DNA from: CALMEC01 sp964628685
Lineage (GTDB): Bacteria; Actinomycetota; Thermoleophilia; Miltoncostaeales; Miltoncostaeaceae
Assembly (NCBI GenBank): GCA_964628685.1
Contig: CAZVNM010000007.1
Location: 1-64,000, forward strand
DNA length: 64,000 bases
Reading direction: 5' to 3'
Below are positions 16,574-26,209 of the stretch, piece after piece. A program made the translations under genes and the position numbers. Below the pieces are notes generated by a model that worked only from the letters and a program-made list of their open reading frames with translations, ran no database searches and was not told the origin of the DNA. The first letter of the stretch is position 1. Every line of letters begins with the position of its first letter.

Positions 16574-18025
16574 TCAGTAGCGGTAGTGGTCGGGCTTGAA
16601 CGGCCCGTCCACCGGCACGCCGATGTAGTCGGCCTGCTCGGCGCTGAGGGTCGTCAGCTTCACGCCGAGTGAGTCGAGGTGCAGGCGGGCGACCTTCTCG
16701 TCCAGGTGCTTGGGGAGCACGTGCACCTGCTTGCCGTACTCGGCGGTCTTCGTGAAGAGCTCCACCTGGGCGATGGCCTGGTTGGTGAACGAGTTGGACA
16801 TGACGAAGCTGGGGTGGCCGGTGGCGTTGCCCAGGTTCAGCAGACGCCCCTCCGACAGCACGATGATGGCGTGACCGTCCGGGAAGACCCACTTGTCGAC
16901 CTGCGGCTTGATGTTGATCCGCTCGACACCCTCGATCTCGCCCAGGCCGGCCATGTCGATTTCGTTGTCGAAGTGGCCGATGTTGCCGACGATGGCCTGG
17001 TGCTTCATGCGGCTCATGTGGTCGGCGGTGATGATGTCCTTGTTGCCGGTGGCGGTGACGAAGATGTCGGCCTGGTCGACGACCTCGTCGAGGGTCTTCA
17101 CCTCGTAGCCCTCCATGGCCGCCTGCAGCGCGCAGATGGGGTCGATCTCGGTGACGATGACGCGGGCACCCTGGCCGCGCAGCGAGTCGGCGCACCCCTT
17201 ACCGACGTCGCCGAAGCCGCAGACCACGGCCACCTTGCCGCCGATCATCACGTCGGTGGCGCGGTTGATGCCGTCGATGAGGCTGTGGCGGCAGCCGTAG
17301 AGGTTGTCGAACTTCGACTTGGTGACCGAGTCGTTCACGTTGATCGCCGGGAAGAGCAGCTCCTCGCGCTCGGCCAGCTGGTAGAGCCGGTGCACGCCGG
17401 TGGTCGTCTCCTCGGTGACGCCGCGGATGCCCTTGGCGATCCTGGTCCAGCGCTGCGGGTCGTCCTCGAGCGACCGGGTGAGGAGCTCCAGCACCACGCG
17501 AAACTCCTCCGACTCCGCGCCGGCGGGGTCGGGCACCGCGCCCGCGGCCTCGTACTCCACGCCCTTGTGCACCAGCATCGTCGCGTCGCCGCCGTCGTCC
17601 AGGATCATGTTGGGTCCGCCGCCGTCGGGCCACAGGAGCACCTGCTCGGTGCACCACCAGTACTCCTCGAGCGTCTCCCCCTTCCATGCGAAGACCGGGA
17701 CGCCCTTCGGGTCGTCGGGGGTGCCGTCCGGGCCGACCGCGATGGCGGCGGCGGCGTGGTCCTGCGTGGAGAAGATGTTGCAGCTGGCCCAGCGCACCTC
17801 GGCGCCCAGGGCGACGAGGGTCTCGATGAGCACCGCGGTCTGCACCGTCATGTGCAGCGAACCGGTGATGCGAGCGCCCTTCAGCGGCTGCGACGGTCCC
17901 AGCTCCGCCCGGGTCGACATGAGGCCGGGCATCTCGTGCTCGGCGAGCTCGATCTCCTTGCGGCCGAACTCGGCCAGTGAGAGGTCGGCGACCTTGAAGT
18001 CCTGGGTGGTCTGGGCGTCGGACAT
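16574..18025 (-). CDS. ahcY: Adenosylhomocysteinase
   Basis: 483 residues. It hydrolyses S-adenosylhomocysteine to adenosine and homocysteine, clearing the product of methyl transfer. Visible signatures are DLSLAEFGRKEIELAEHEMP at the N-terminus, NVNDSVTKSKFDN with the catalytic Lys, the NAD-binding VCGFGDVGKG and the C-terminal PDHYRY. The length is normal for the bacterial long form with the ~40-residue insertion. The ATG at 18025 follows GAGGAGA. I looked for an SAH riboswitch in its leader and did not see one. Confidence 0.97.
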   Translation of the reverse strand: MSDAQTTQDFKVADLSLAEFGRKEIELAEHEMPGLMSTRAELGPSQPLKGARITGSLHMTVQTAVLIETLVALGAEVRWASCNIFSTQDHAAAAIAVGPDGTPDDPKGVPVFAWKGETLEEYWWCTEQVLLWPDGGGPNMILDDGGDATMLVHKGVEYEAAGAVPDPAGAESEEFRVVLELLTRSLEDDPQRWTRIAKGIRGVTEETTTGVHRLYQLAEREELLFPAINVNDSVTKSKFDNLYGCRHSLIDGINRATDVMIGGKVAVVCGFGDVGKGCADSLRGQGARVIVTEIDPICALQAAMEGYEVKTLDEVVDQADIFVTATGNKDIITADHMSRMKHQAIVGNIGHFDNEIDMAGLGEIEGVERINIKPQVDKWVFPDGHAIIVLSEGRLLNLGNATGHPSFVMSNSFTNQAIAQVELFTKTAEYGKQVHVLPKHLDEKVARLHLDSLGVKLTTLSAEQADYIGVPVDGPFKPDHYRY

Positions 18026-18171
18026 GCGTTCTCCTCGCGGACGGTGACTCGGATGCTGCGGTGTGGGCGCGACAGGTGAAACTACCAGTGGGCGCGCGGG
18101 TGACGCCGGTTCGGCCGGGGTCATCGGGCCGGTCGGGTCCGTGGCAAGGGGTGCCCCTCAGGGACGGCTCG

Positions 18172-18205
18172 CAAGTTACGTGCCAGGCACCAGGGCGTGC
18201 GCGGC
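18172..18205. repeat. Interspersed repeat with GTGCCAGGCAC core, copy 1
   Basis: It begins CAAGTTACGTGCCAGGCACC and continues for about 14 more bases. It is nearly identical to two tandem copies at 52161-52234, apart from one extra G. The core GTGCCAGGCAC is an inverted repeat able to form a small hairpin. GTGCCTGGCAC-type palindromes recur in intergenic repeats of many bacteria and may be mobilised by RAYT/Y1-type transposases; none is encoded in the window. Confidence 0.75.
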
Positions 18206-18334
18206 CGCCCGTCACGGCCACGATGCACGGGCCCTTGCGAGCGGCGCAGCGAGGCCAGGTGGCGGCAGGAACCCCAGGTCCCCCACCGAACCTCCAAAAC
18301 CGACGAAAGGGTCGTCGCGGTCACACCGGCGGTG

Positions 18335-18360
18335 CGCGGGACGCATGCATGCGTCCCGCG
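18335..18360. terminator. Perfect 26-base palindrome, probable terminator
   Basis: Two 13-base arms without spacer (left arm CGCGGGACGCATG) lie 17 bases beyond the stop of the glycosidase gene on the minus strand. As RNA it would fold into a strong hairpin with a small loop. No T tract follows. A protein-binding site is an alternative. Confidence 0.6.
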
Positions 18361-18376
18361 TCCCCGTCGGTTCGGG

Positions 18377-19858
18377 TCACTCCACCGTGATCGGGATCTC
18401 CGCGCCGGTCCACTCCACCGGCTTGCCGTTGCGGGCGTTGCCGGCCCACTTCGGCCGCAGCGAGACGCTCTCCGGTGGCCGCAGGGTGACCTCGAAGGTG
18501 CCGTCCCGGCTGGTCTTCACCTTCTGGAGCTCCTTCCAGTCGCCCCCGTTCTTCCATTCGATGGTCACCTCGGTCGGGCCGCCCGTGGGCCGCACCTGAC
18601 CCGTCACCTCGACCGGGGCGCCCTTCGCGACCGTGGTGGGCATCGCGTACATCGGGACCGCGAAGGCACCGGCGCCGGGCTTGACGTTGCCGTCGACGTC
18701 ACGCAGGCCTGTGTTGAACTGCCCGTTGTCCTGCAGGAAGTAGTAGGTGCCCATCTCGAGGCGCGGGTTGGCGCGCAGCGTCGCGAAGGCCTGGGCGATG
18801 CGGAAGGCCTGCTCCTCCGGGCTGACCGTGTACTTGAGCACCTCGCTCTCGACGGTCTGCCAGCCGTACTCGGTCGCCCACACCCGCTTGCCCTGCAGGT
18901 AGGTCTCGTCGATGACCTGGAAGAGCTCGGGCAGGTTGTAGAGGTCCACGGCGTACTTCGAGCGCGGGCGACTCGGGTCCGCCGACGGGTACGGGTGGTC
19001 GGCCACCGCATCCATCTCGGGGCGCAGGCCCTCCTGGTCGAGGCCGCGCAGGAAGTCCTGCGGGGACATGCGGTTGGGCTGTTTGGCGGTCTCCCCGGAG
19101 GCCGGGCACGACAGGCCGCACTTGTCACCGCGCGGCGCCATCACACCGCCGCCGATCTTCGCCTGCGGGTCGACACCCTTCACGTTCTCGCGGAAGCTGT
19201 TGAGCATGGCCGTGTACGTCTTCGGGCCGATCGCGACCCAGCGGTCACCCTGCTTCTCGTACTGGGGGCGCAGGTAGAAGTTGATGTTGGCCTCGTTCCA
19301 GGCCTCCCACATCTTCACGCCCTGGTTGGAGTAGCGCTTGGCCGCCGCCTGCCCGAACTGCCCGAAGGCCTCCGGGTCGGCCGGACGACGGTTGCCCCAC
19401 CCCGGCGGGTCGTTCGAATCCTTCGGGACGCTCGGGTCGACCGCCCAGTCCGGGGTGGACCACACCGCGAACTGCACCTCGATGCCGCCGCGCTTGGCGG
19501 CGGCGACCACGTCGTCGTACCGGGTCCAGTCGTAGGCCGGGTCGTTGGGATCGGTCGGGTCGGCCGGCTTCGACGTGGCGACCAGACTCCACAGGAGGTC
19601 GACGCGCGTCACGGTCGCACCGAGCTCCACCATGCTCGACATCCGCCCGTCGAGGAACCCGGCCTTGTCGGGGTCCTCTACGCGGATGACCTGGTCGTCC
19701 TGGATGGCCGCGATTGGCGACCGGAGGTTCGGCACCTGCTCGGCCGGCGGTCCCGGAGGCTGCTCCACCGTGGGCGGCGGGGTGTCGCTGCCGCCGCACC
19801 CGGCGAACGCGACGGCCAGGGTGAGGACCGCGGGGATGACGATGTGGTTTCGGATCAT
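18377..19858 (-). CDS. Clan-A glycoside hydrolase lipoprotein (GH39/GH5-like)
   Basis: 493 residues. A lipoprotein signal with lipobox AFAGC is followed by a Pro-rich linker and a TIM-barrel glycosidase domain. Acid/base Glu lies in WEAWNEANINFYL and the probable nucleophile Glu in RVWATEYGWQTV. Between them are VQFAVWSTPDW and DAVADHPYP. A C-terminal beta-sandwich of about 85 residues (VEVTGQVRPTGGPTEVTIEW) follows. It probably acts on polysaccharide or glycoside at the cell surface; the substrate is unknown. Divergent from a DMT transporter gene. Confidence 0.85.
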   Translation of the reverse strand: MIRNHIVIPAVLTLAVAFAGCGGSDTPPPTVEQPPGPPAEQVPNLRSPIAAIQDDQVIRVEDPDKAGFLDGRMSSMVELGATVTRVDLLWSLVATSKPADPTDPNDPAYDWTRYDDVVAAAKRGGIEVQFAVWSTPDWAVDPSVPKDSNDPPGWGNRRPADPEAFGQFGQAAAKRYSNQGVKMWEAWNEANINFYLRPQYEKQGDRWVAIGPKTYTAMLNSFRENVKGVDPQAKIGGGVMAPRGDKCGLSCPASGETAKQPNRMSPQDFLRGLDQEGLRPEMDAVADHPYPSADPSRPRSKYAVDLYNLPELFQVIDETYLQGKRVWATEYGWQTVESEVLKYTVSPEEQAFRIAQAFATLRANPRLEMGTYYFLQDNGQFNTGLRDVDGNVKPGAGAFAVPMYAMPTTVAKGAPVEVTGQVRPTGGPTEVTIEWKNGGDWKELQKVKTSRDGTFEVTLRPPESVSLRPKWAGNARNGKPVEWTGAEIPITVE

Positions 19859-19941
19859 GGGACGGCACCCTACCGCCGCGGGGCGACGCCCCGTCGGGCA
19901 TTCGGGTGGGATCCGGGACGGATCTGGAAAGATGCGGGGCG

Positions 19942-20823
19942 ATGAGTCCCTCGGTGATGCTGGGCCTCGGGTTCGCTGTGGCGACGGCGCTCACCTCGGT
20001 CATCGGCTTCCTCATGAAGCACCGTGGTGCGGTGGACGCGCCACCGGTCGATCCGGCGCGCCCCGTCCGCTCGTCGCTGGCGCTGTTTCGCTCCCGCTGG
20101 TACACGCTGGGGATCCTCGTGGCGATGGGCTCGTGGGGATTCCACGTCGCGGCCCTCGCCCTGGCCCCCATCTCGCTCGGTCAGGCGGTCATCGCCGGTG
20201 GCCTGGTGTTCCTGACGGTCCTCGCCGACCGCGTCTTCGGCCTCAACGTCAGCCGGCGCGAATGGATCGGCGTCGCGATGGCCGCCACCGGCCTGGCGGT
20301 GCTGGCCGCCACCCTGCAGGGCGAGGCCGACTCCGCCCACAACACCTACTCGTCGGCGGTGCTCGCCACGTACACCATCGTGTCGGCCGGCCTCGGCATC
20401 GCCGCCGCGCTCGCGGCGCGCACCGTCCGCCATGGCGGGCCGCTCCTGGGCATGTCGGCGGGCCTACTGTGGGGCGCCTCCGACGTCGCGATCAAGGCGC
20501 TCACGGGACACTTCGGCGACGGTTTCGCGGCCACGTTCCTGAACCCCTTCGTGCTGGTCGTGATCTTCGGATCGCTCGTCGGGCTGACCGTGTCGGCGCG
20601 CAGCCTTCAGGTCGGCCCACCCGTCCCGGTCATCGCCATCACGGCGGCGGCGGCCAACATCGCCACCATCGCCGCGGGGCCCATCGTCTTCCGGGAGCCG
20701 TTCCCGGACGATCCCGTCGGGGTGATCGTGCGCGTCGGCGCCTTCGCCCTCGTCATCGTGGCGGCCGCGCTCACCCCACCCCCCACCGACGACGCCCAGG
20801 ACCCGTCGCCCGCGCGCACGTGA
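19942..20823 (+). CDS. DMT-superfamily/NIPA-like transporter
   Basis: 293 residues with nine to ten predicted membrane helices. It begins VMLGLGFAVATALTSVIGFL and has a repeated SLGQAVIAGGLVFLTVLADR and ISALTL-type architecture typical of EamA/NIPA-like permeases. Acidic residues are few inside the membrane. The transported solute is not known. The ATG at 19942 follows a GGGGCG stretch. A PLP decarboxylase starts 28 bases downstream, so an amino-acid or amine link is possible but unproven. Confidence 0.8.
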   Translation: MSPSVMLGLGFAVATALTSVIGFLMKHRGAVDAPPVDPARPVRSSLALFRSRWYTLGILVAMGSWGFHVAALALAPISLGQAVIAGGLVFLTVLADRVFGLNVSRREWIGVAMAATGLAVLAATLQGEADSAHNTYSSAVLATYTIVSAGLGIAAALAARTVRHGGPLLGMSAGLLWGASDVAIKALTGHFGDGFAATFLNPFVLVVIFGSLVGLTVSARSLQVGPPVPVIAITAAAANIATIAAGPIVFREPFPDDPVGVIVRVGAFALVIVAAALTPPPTDDAQDPSPART

Positions 20824-20851
20824 CCCGGTCGCCATCTGCGATCCTCGCGCC

Positions 20852-22204
20852 ATGAGCACCCCGATCCCCGACGACGGCTGGGGCGACGCGCTGCGTCGCG
20901 ACGGCGCACTCGCCCTCGACTGGGCCGCCCGCTACCTGGACGGTGTGGCCGACATGCCGGTGTTGGCCCGAACCGCACCCGGTGACGTCCGCCGCGCGCT
21001 GCCGCCGGTCATGCCCGACGACCCCGAGCCCTTCGCGGCGATCCTGGAGGACCTGGACGGCCTGCTACCGGCGCTCACCCACTGGCAGCACCCGCGCTTC
21101 TTCGCGTACTTCGCCACCAGCGCCCCGCCGCCCGGCATCCTGGCCGAGCTCCTGGCCGCGACGATAAACCAGGTCGCCTTCCTCTGGCGCACGTCCCCCG
21201 TCTCGACCGAGATGGAGGCCGTCACCCTGGGCTGGGTGGCGGACCTGCTGGGGCTGCCGCCCGGTCTGCACGGCCACATCGAGGACACGGCCTCCACGTC
21301 GACCTTCGCCGCGATGGCCGCCGCGCGCCATGTGACCGGTCGCCACGTGGTGGTGGCCTCCGAGGAGGCCCACTCGTCGGTGGCGAAGGCCGCACGGCTG
21401 CTGGACATGGAGCTGCGGACGGTTGCGACCGACGACGCCTTCCGCGCACGTGCCGACCTGGTGGCCGACGCCCTGGCCGCCGGCGACGTGGCCGCCGTGG
21501 TGGCGACGATCGGCACCACGTCCACCACGTCGGTCGACCCGGTTCGCCGGATGGGTGAGCTGGCCGCGGCGGCGGGCGCGTGGCTGCACGTCGACGCCGC
21601 CTACGCGGGATCGTCCTGGGCCTCCCCCGCCACCCGCTGGTCGCAGGACGGCCTCGACCTGGCCGACTCGCTCGTCGTGAACCCGCACAAGTGGCTCTTC
21701 GTCCCGGCCGACTGCTCGTGCCTGTGGACCCGCCGGCCGGAGGATCTGCGCGCGGCGTTCAGCCTGGTGCCGGAGTACCTGCGCACCCCGGACGAGACCG
21801 AGAACCTCTCCGAGTACGGGCCGGCCCTGGGCCGCCGGTTCCGGTCGATCAAACTGTGGGCGGTGCTTCGCTGCTACGGGCGCTCGGGGATCCGCGCCGC
21901 GATCGAACGGGCCATCGACCTGGCGCAGGGCTTCGCCGCCCGCGTGGCCGCCGAGCCCGGGTGGGAGATCTGCGCCCCGCACCCGTTCTCCACCGTCTGC
22001 TTCCGCCCGGAGGGCCCCGACGAGCGCAGCCAGGCCGTCCTGGAGCGTGTGAACGCCGGCGGCGAGATCTTCATCTCACACACCCGCCTCGACGGACGTC
22101 ACGTGCTGCGTCTGGCGATCGGCCACATGCGCACCGGTGAGGCGGACGTGGAGCGCGCATGGCGGGTGCTTCGCGCCGCCGCCGCCGAGGTGGACGCCGG
22201 CTAG
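20852..22204 (+). CDS. PLP-dependent aromatic-L-amino-acid-type decarboxylase
   Basis: 450 residues, group II decarboxylase fold. The PLP Schiff-base Lys is K280 in NPHKWLFVP, preceded by HVDAAYAGSSW. The N-terminal region HPRFFAYFATSAPPPGILAE is typical of the aromatic amino acid/tyrosine/tryptophan decarboxylase group. It releases CO2 from an amino acid to give an amine; the exact substrate is open. The 3' end overlaps cysH: the palindromic CTAG provides a TAG stop on both strands. Confidence 0.9.
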   Translation: MSTPIPDDGWGDALRRDGALALDWAARYLDGVADMPVLARTAPGDVRRALPPVMPDDPEPFAAILEDLDGLLPALTHWQHPRFFAYFATSAPPPGILAELLAATINQVAFLWRTSPVSTEMEAVTLGWVADLLGLPPGLHGHIEDTASTSTFAAMAAARHVTGRHVVVASEEAHSSVAKAARLLDMELRTVATDDAFRARADLVADALAAGDVAAVVATIGTTSTTSVDPVRRMGELAAAAGAWLHVDAAYAGSSWASPATRWSQDGLDLADSLVVNPHKWLFVPADCSCLWTRRPEDLRAAFSLVPEYLRTPDETENLSEYGPALGRRFRSIKLWAVLRCYGRSGIRAAIERAIDLAQGFAARVAAEPGWEICAPHPFSTVCFRPEGPDERSQAVLERVNAGGEIFISHTRLDGRHVLRLAIGHMRTGEADVERAWRVLRAAAAEVDAG

Positions 22205-22896
22205 GCGTCCTCCGACCCGCCGGTGTCCATGTGCAGGCCACATTCGGTCTTGGACGATCCGGACCAGCGGCCCTCGCGACCCTGTCCGGGCATGGTGCAG
22301 TAGGTGCAGCCGATGGACGCGTACCCGCGATCGTGCAGGGCGTTGTACGGCAGGTCCCGCTCGCGGATGTAGGCCCAGCAGCGCTCGTCGTCCCAGTCGG
22401 CCAGGGGGCTCGCCTTCCACAGCCCGTGCATGTCGTCCCACCCGAGCTTGGGGGCGTCGGCCCGCGTGGGCGACTGGTCGCGGCGCACACCGGTGATCCA
22501 GCAGTCCCGGTCGGCGAGCGCCCGGCCGAGCGGCTCGGTCTTGCGGACGGCGCAGCAGCGGTTGGGGTCGGTCTCCCACAGGTTGGGACCGAGCGTCGCG
22601 GCCTGCAGACCCGGCGACGGACCCGAGAACGCCTCGACGGTGATGCCGTAGCGCTCCTGCACCTGGTTCCAGTACGCGTAGGTCTCCGGGAAGAGGAACG
22701 ACGTGTCCAGGGCGAAGACCCGGGCGTCCGGATCGACGCCGAGGAGCATGTCGAGGAGGACCGTCTCCTCCTTCTGGAACGAGCACGCGAGCACGAGACG
22801 GTCGCCGAAGCGCTCAACGAGGGCGGCCACCAGATCGGCGGCCTCCAGGGTCTCGGGGTCGGTGATGCCGGACTGGGACGGGGCGGTGGATGCCAT
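22201..22896 (-). CDS. cysH: Adenylyl-sulfate (APS/PAPS) reductase
   Basis: 231 residues. ACSFQKEETVLLDML is the nucleotide-binding segment. C114-C115 and C197/C200 form the [4Fe-4S] site of the APS-reducing class, and C219 in ECGLH is the catalytic Cys. It reduces activated sulfate to sulfite in assimilation. The other sulfate-assimilation genes are not adjacent. It is divergent from the FtsH-like gene and convergent with the decarboxylase. Confidence 0.93.
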   Translation of the reverse strand: MASTAPSQSGITDPETLEAADLVAALVERFGDRLVLACSFQKEETVLLDMLLGVDPDARVFALDTSFLFPETYAYWNQVQERYGITVEAFSGPSPGLQAATLGPNLWETDPNRCCAVRKTEPLGRALADRDCWITGVRRDQSPTRADAPKLGWDDMHGLWKASPLADWDDERCWAYIRERDLPYNALHDRGYASIGCTYCTMPGQGREGRWSGSSKTECGLHMDTGGSEDA

Positions 22897-22960
22897 TGGC
22901 CGAGGCTAACAGCGTGCGTCCCGAACCGCCGTCGTGGCAGGGATTTCCGACGTTTGCGCG

Positions 22961-22966
22961 TACAAT
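22961..22966 (+). promoter_or_regulatory. Candidate -10 element TACAAT
   Basis: TACAAT lies ten bases before the preferred ATG (22976) of the FtsH-like gene. If used, transcription would start at or a few bases before that codon, giving a nearly leaderless message. There is no good -35 at 17 bases. Confidence 0.4.
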
Positions 22967-22975
22967 GGTGTGCAC

Positions 22976-25460
22976 ATGCCGCACGGTGATCACCCCGCGC
23001 GACCACCCGGGCACGGGGAGCGGTCCGCCACGTTCTCGGAGTCGCCGGCCGGTCGGCCGGACCGGCGACGCCCCGCGGAGACCCCGGGCGGGGACAACAG
23101 CGAGCTGCACCGCCAGTGGCGGCGGTTCGGCAACGCCGCGACGGCCGTGGCCGTCATCACGTCCCCCGCCGTGTTCCTCGCCCTGACGCGCGTGTTCGAC
23201 TGGCGGACCGGTGCGGCGATCATCGTGACGTTCCTGATCGTGATCGCGTTCCGCGGCCTGGTGGACCTCGTCACCCGCCGGTTCATCCCCCGCCCCAGCC
23301 TCTTCGGCGACGACGGATCCCACCGGGAGGCCGACATCGCCGACCGGCGGCGCGTGTGGTTCTGGCGGTTCTGGTTCCACCTCCTGCTGTGGGTCGCGGG
23401 CTTCTACCTCGTCGCGGTCGCGGTCATCCTCCTGGTGCAGGTGCTTCGCGGCGACGTCGACGTCGCCGACGCGTTCCTGGCCATCCCGCGCCTCATCCGC
23501 GACCAGTTCGCCGCACCGGACTCGTCGACCACCTGGATCGGCCTTGCGATCAGCATCCCGATCATCTTCCTGGCCAACACGCTCATCTTCCTCGGTCCGC
23601 TGGCGTACGCCGGGATCAGGCAGATCAAGGTGTACGAACCGGGTGACGTCGACTGGGGCGCGCGGCTGGCGGAGGTGCGCGGCCAGGACCAGGCGCGCGA
23701 GGCGATCGCCCGCATCGTCACCCTCTGGCAGTCGAGTGAGGAGTTCGAGCGCGCGGGCGGCAAGCCCGAGCGCGGCATCCTGTTCAACGGCCCGCCGGGC
23801 ACCGGCAAGACGCTCATGGCCCGGGCGCTCGCCACCCACTTCAACGCGCCGTTTCGTCATGGCGCCCGGACCGGCGTTCGCCCAGTCGTTCATCGGCGTC
23901 GACGTCATGCTCGTCATGTACCTGATGGTCCGGGCCCGGCGGCTCTCGCGCAAGTGGGGCGGCCAGTGCGTGGTGTTCATCGACGAGCTCGACGCCATCG
24001 GCGGCCGGCGCGACTCCCTGATCGCCACCAGCCGCACCCCGAGCATCCACGACGTGATGTTCCACGGTCCGCTGGGTGCCATCACCTCGTCCGGCGACCT
24101 CATCCTCGAGACGCCCGAATGGCGCGACCGGCTGTTCGCCGCGCGTGCGGAGGGCGTGCGGCCGTCTCCCCCGCTTCTGGCCCGCGTGTCGGGCCGGGTG
24201 CGGGAGTTCGTCTTCCCGGGGATGATGGGCGGCGGTGCGCAGGGCGGTCTGCAGCAGCTCCTGGTCGAGATGGACGGTGTGCGTGCGCCGAGCGGGCTCA
24301 GCAAGTTCATGCGCAACCGGGTGAACCGTCTGCTGGACGCCGTGTACGTCGTCCCGCAGCGACTCGGTCCGGTGCGGCTGCGGCTGCGGCCGGCCCGCCC
24401 CCGCCGCGAGGAGGTCTACTTCATCGGGGCGTGCAACGTGGCGATGGAGTCCCTCGACCCCGCGCTCGTGCGCCCCGGCCGGTTCGGCCGGCAGATCCCG
24501 TTCCACACGCCCGACGTGGACGACCGGCGCGACATCATCGATCTCTACCTGGGCCGCGTCGCCCACGAGCCCGAACTGGACGAGGCTGCGCGCCGCGACG
24601 AGTTCGCCCGCATCACCGCGGGACACTCCCCCGCCATGATCGAGCAGGTGTGCTCGGCCGCCCTCACGCGTGCGCACTACGACGGACGTCCGGCGGCGGA
24701 CTGGGAGGACGTGGTGGTGGCCGTCACGATGATCGAGACGGGCATCGACCGCGGGATCGAATACGTGGAGAGCGAGGCCTACGCCATCGCCGTCCACGAG
24801 GCCGGCCACGCGGTCACCGGGCACATGTTCATGACCGAGCACGCATCCACCCGGCTCACCATCCGTTTCCGCGGCGACTCGCTGGGCCACCACCACATGG
24901 GCCAGACCGTCCGGCGGTACGCCAAGTTCCAGCACGAGGAGTTCGCGGACCTGGTGTGGACTCTCGGCGCCATGGCCGCCGAGCACGTCTTCTTCGGCGA
25001 GAACAGCAACGGCGTGGCGGGTGACGTCTCGGCCGCCACGGCGAGCGCCGCCATGATGGTGGGCGCGAAGGGCATGGCGCCGGAGCGTCCGTCCCTCACC
25101 AAGGTGAGCGACCCCGTGGAGCGGGAGATCGCCGAACGCAAGCTGATGCGCCGGTTCGAACAGGTCGGCACGCGGGTGATGAACCGTGCGCGCGCCGGCA
25201 CCGCCCTCACCGGCGATCCCGTCGGCGCAACGCTCGAGGACCGCGACAAGCGTGCGATGGTCGCGCAGTTTCTGGGACAGTCGCTCATGACGGCCTACTG
25301 GTTCGTGCGCCACAACCGCGAGGGCACGCAGCGGGTGGCCGAGGAGCTCGTGCGCCGCAAGGAGATCTTCGGCGACGACGTGATCCAGCTGCTCGACTCC
25401 GTCAACCTGACGATCCCCGAGATCGACCCCCTGGACGAGGACAATTGGCCACGCCTGTAG
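22976..25460 (+). pseudogene. FtsH-like AAA+ membrane metalloprotease, split by a one-base frameshift
   Basis: Two frames form one protein of about 827 residues. The first (22976 to ~23853) has a basic Pro-rich head, three or more membrane helices and Walker A GPPGTGKT. The second (from ~23855 to 25460) has Walker B VVFIDELDAIG, sensor GACN, RPGRFGRQ and an M41-type zinc site HEAGH followed by FFGENSNGVAGD. Continuity is restored if one T of the TTT at 23852-23854 is removed. The AAA module carries about 75 extra residues after Walker B and about 45 after VEMDG compared with FtsH. A true mutation, a sequencing error or programmed slippage are all possible. The downstream gene overlaps its end by 16 bases. 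Confidence 0.8.
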
Positions 25461-26209
25461 CCCGATCGACGCACCGTCACCGCCGCGCGTTCGCCGTCGC
25501 GTTCGCGTTCCTGGCGCTCGTCCTGGTCGCCGCGATCGTCGCCGCACTCATCCTGTCGCAGCGTGACCGTCCCGCCCCGTGGGCGGACTTCCGCCCCACG
25601 CAGACCGATCCGGTGGAGCGCGCGACGGCCATCGCCGACCACGTCGAGGCCCGCTACCTGGCCGATGACGGGCTGCCGCTCGTCCAGGTGACCGCCGGCG
25701 AGGACGTGATCCCGGACCTCCCGCAGCACGAGCAGGTGGTCGCGGTCGCGGCCGACGCGAGCGGTCAGCCGTTCTCGTTCGAACAGCAGAGCCTGCTGAT
25801 CTTCAAGCTCTGTGCGGCGGGACCCGCCTGCGCGTTCCCGCCGCAGGCCGATCAGACGCGCACGCTCACCCTGTCCGTGCAGGAGGCGCACGAACTGGCT
25901 CTGCGCGGGTTGAAGGACGTGACGGAGGCGTCGGCGGTGATCGTGCAGCTGCCGCCCGGTCTGCTCCAGGCCGACGGCGACACCCCGCCGGCGGCGGTGC
26001 TCTACTTCCGTCGCAAGGACCTGCGGGCGGCGCTCGAGCGCCCGCTCGACGAGACCATCCGGTCGGTCCCGAAACCGGCCGCCATCACGCAGACGCAGGG
26101 TGAGGCGATCCTCGCGCCCCTCATGAAGCGGCTCTACACGATGACGGTGAAGCCGATGCCGGACAGCACCAAGATCAGCTACCAGCTGGTGCCGGCGCCG
26201 GTCGGCTGA
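25445..26209 (+). CDS. Membrane-anchored protein of unknown function, coupled to the FtsH-like gene
   Basis: 254 residues. A basic N-terminus and one membrane helix (FAVAFAFLALVLVAAIVAAL) are followed by a domain predicted to lie outside the membrane. It contains ERATAIADHVEARYLADDG, QQSLLIFKLCAAGPACAF and LRAALERPLDETIRSVP. I do not recognise the family. The TTG start at 25445 lies inside the last codons of the protease frame with GAGGAC upstream. This suggests translational coupling and a partner or substrate-delivery role, which is inference. Confidence 0.72.
   Translation: MATPVARSTHRHRRAFAVAFAFLALVLVAAIVAALILSQRDRPAPWADFRPTQTDPVERATAIADHVEARYLADDGLPLVQVTAGEDVIPDLPQHEQVVAVAADASGQPFSFEQQSLLIFKLCAAGPACAFPPQADQTRTLTLSVQEAHELALRGLKDVTEASAVIVQLPPGLLQADGDTPPAAVLYFRRKDLRAALERPLDETIRSVPKPAAITQTQGEAILAPLMKRLYTMTVKPMPDSTKISYQLVPAPVG

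Larger units (their letters stand above)
18026..18376. other. Intergenic region upstream of ahcY
   Basis: 351 bases between two minus-strand genes. It contains one copy of an interspersed repeat (18172-18205) and a perfect 26-base palindrome (18335-18360), both listed separately. I see no reading frame with family-like sequence; the ahcY promoter must lie in the left part, but no clear -35/-10 pair stands out. Confidence 0.6.

Noticed and set aside
18026..18180. SAH or SAM riboswitch upstream of ahcY
   Set aside because: I looked for the conserved SAH-riboswitch core and a pseudoknot-like arrangement in the leader and found nothing convincing.
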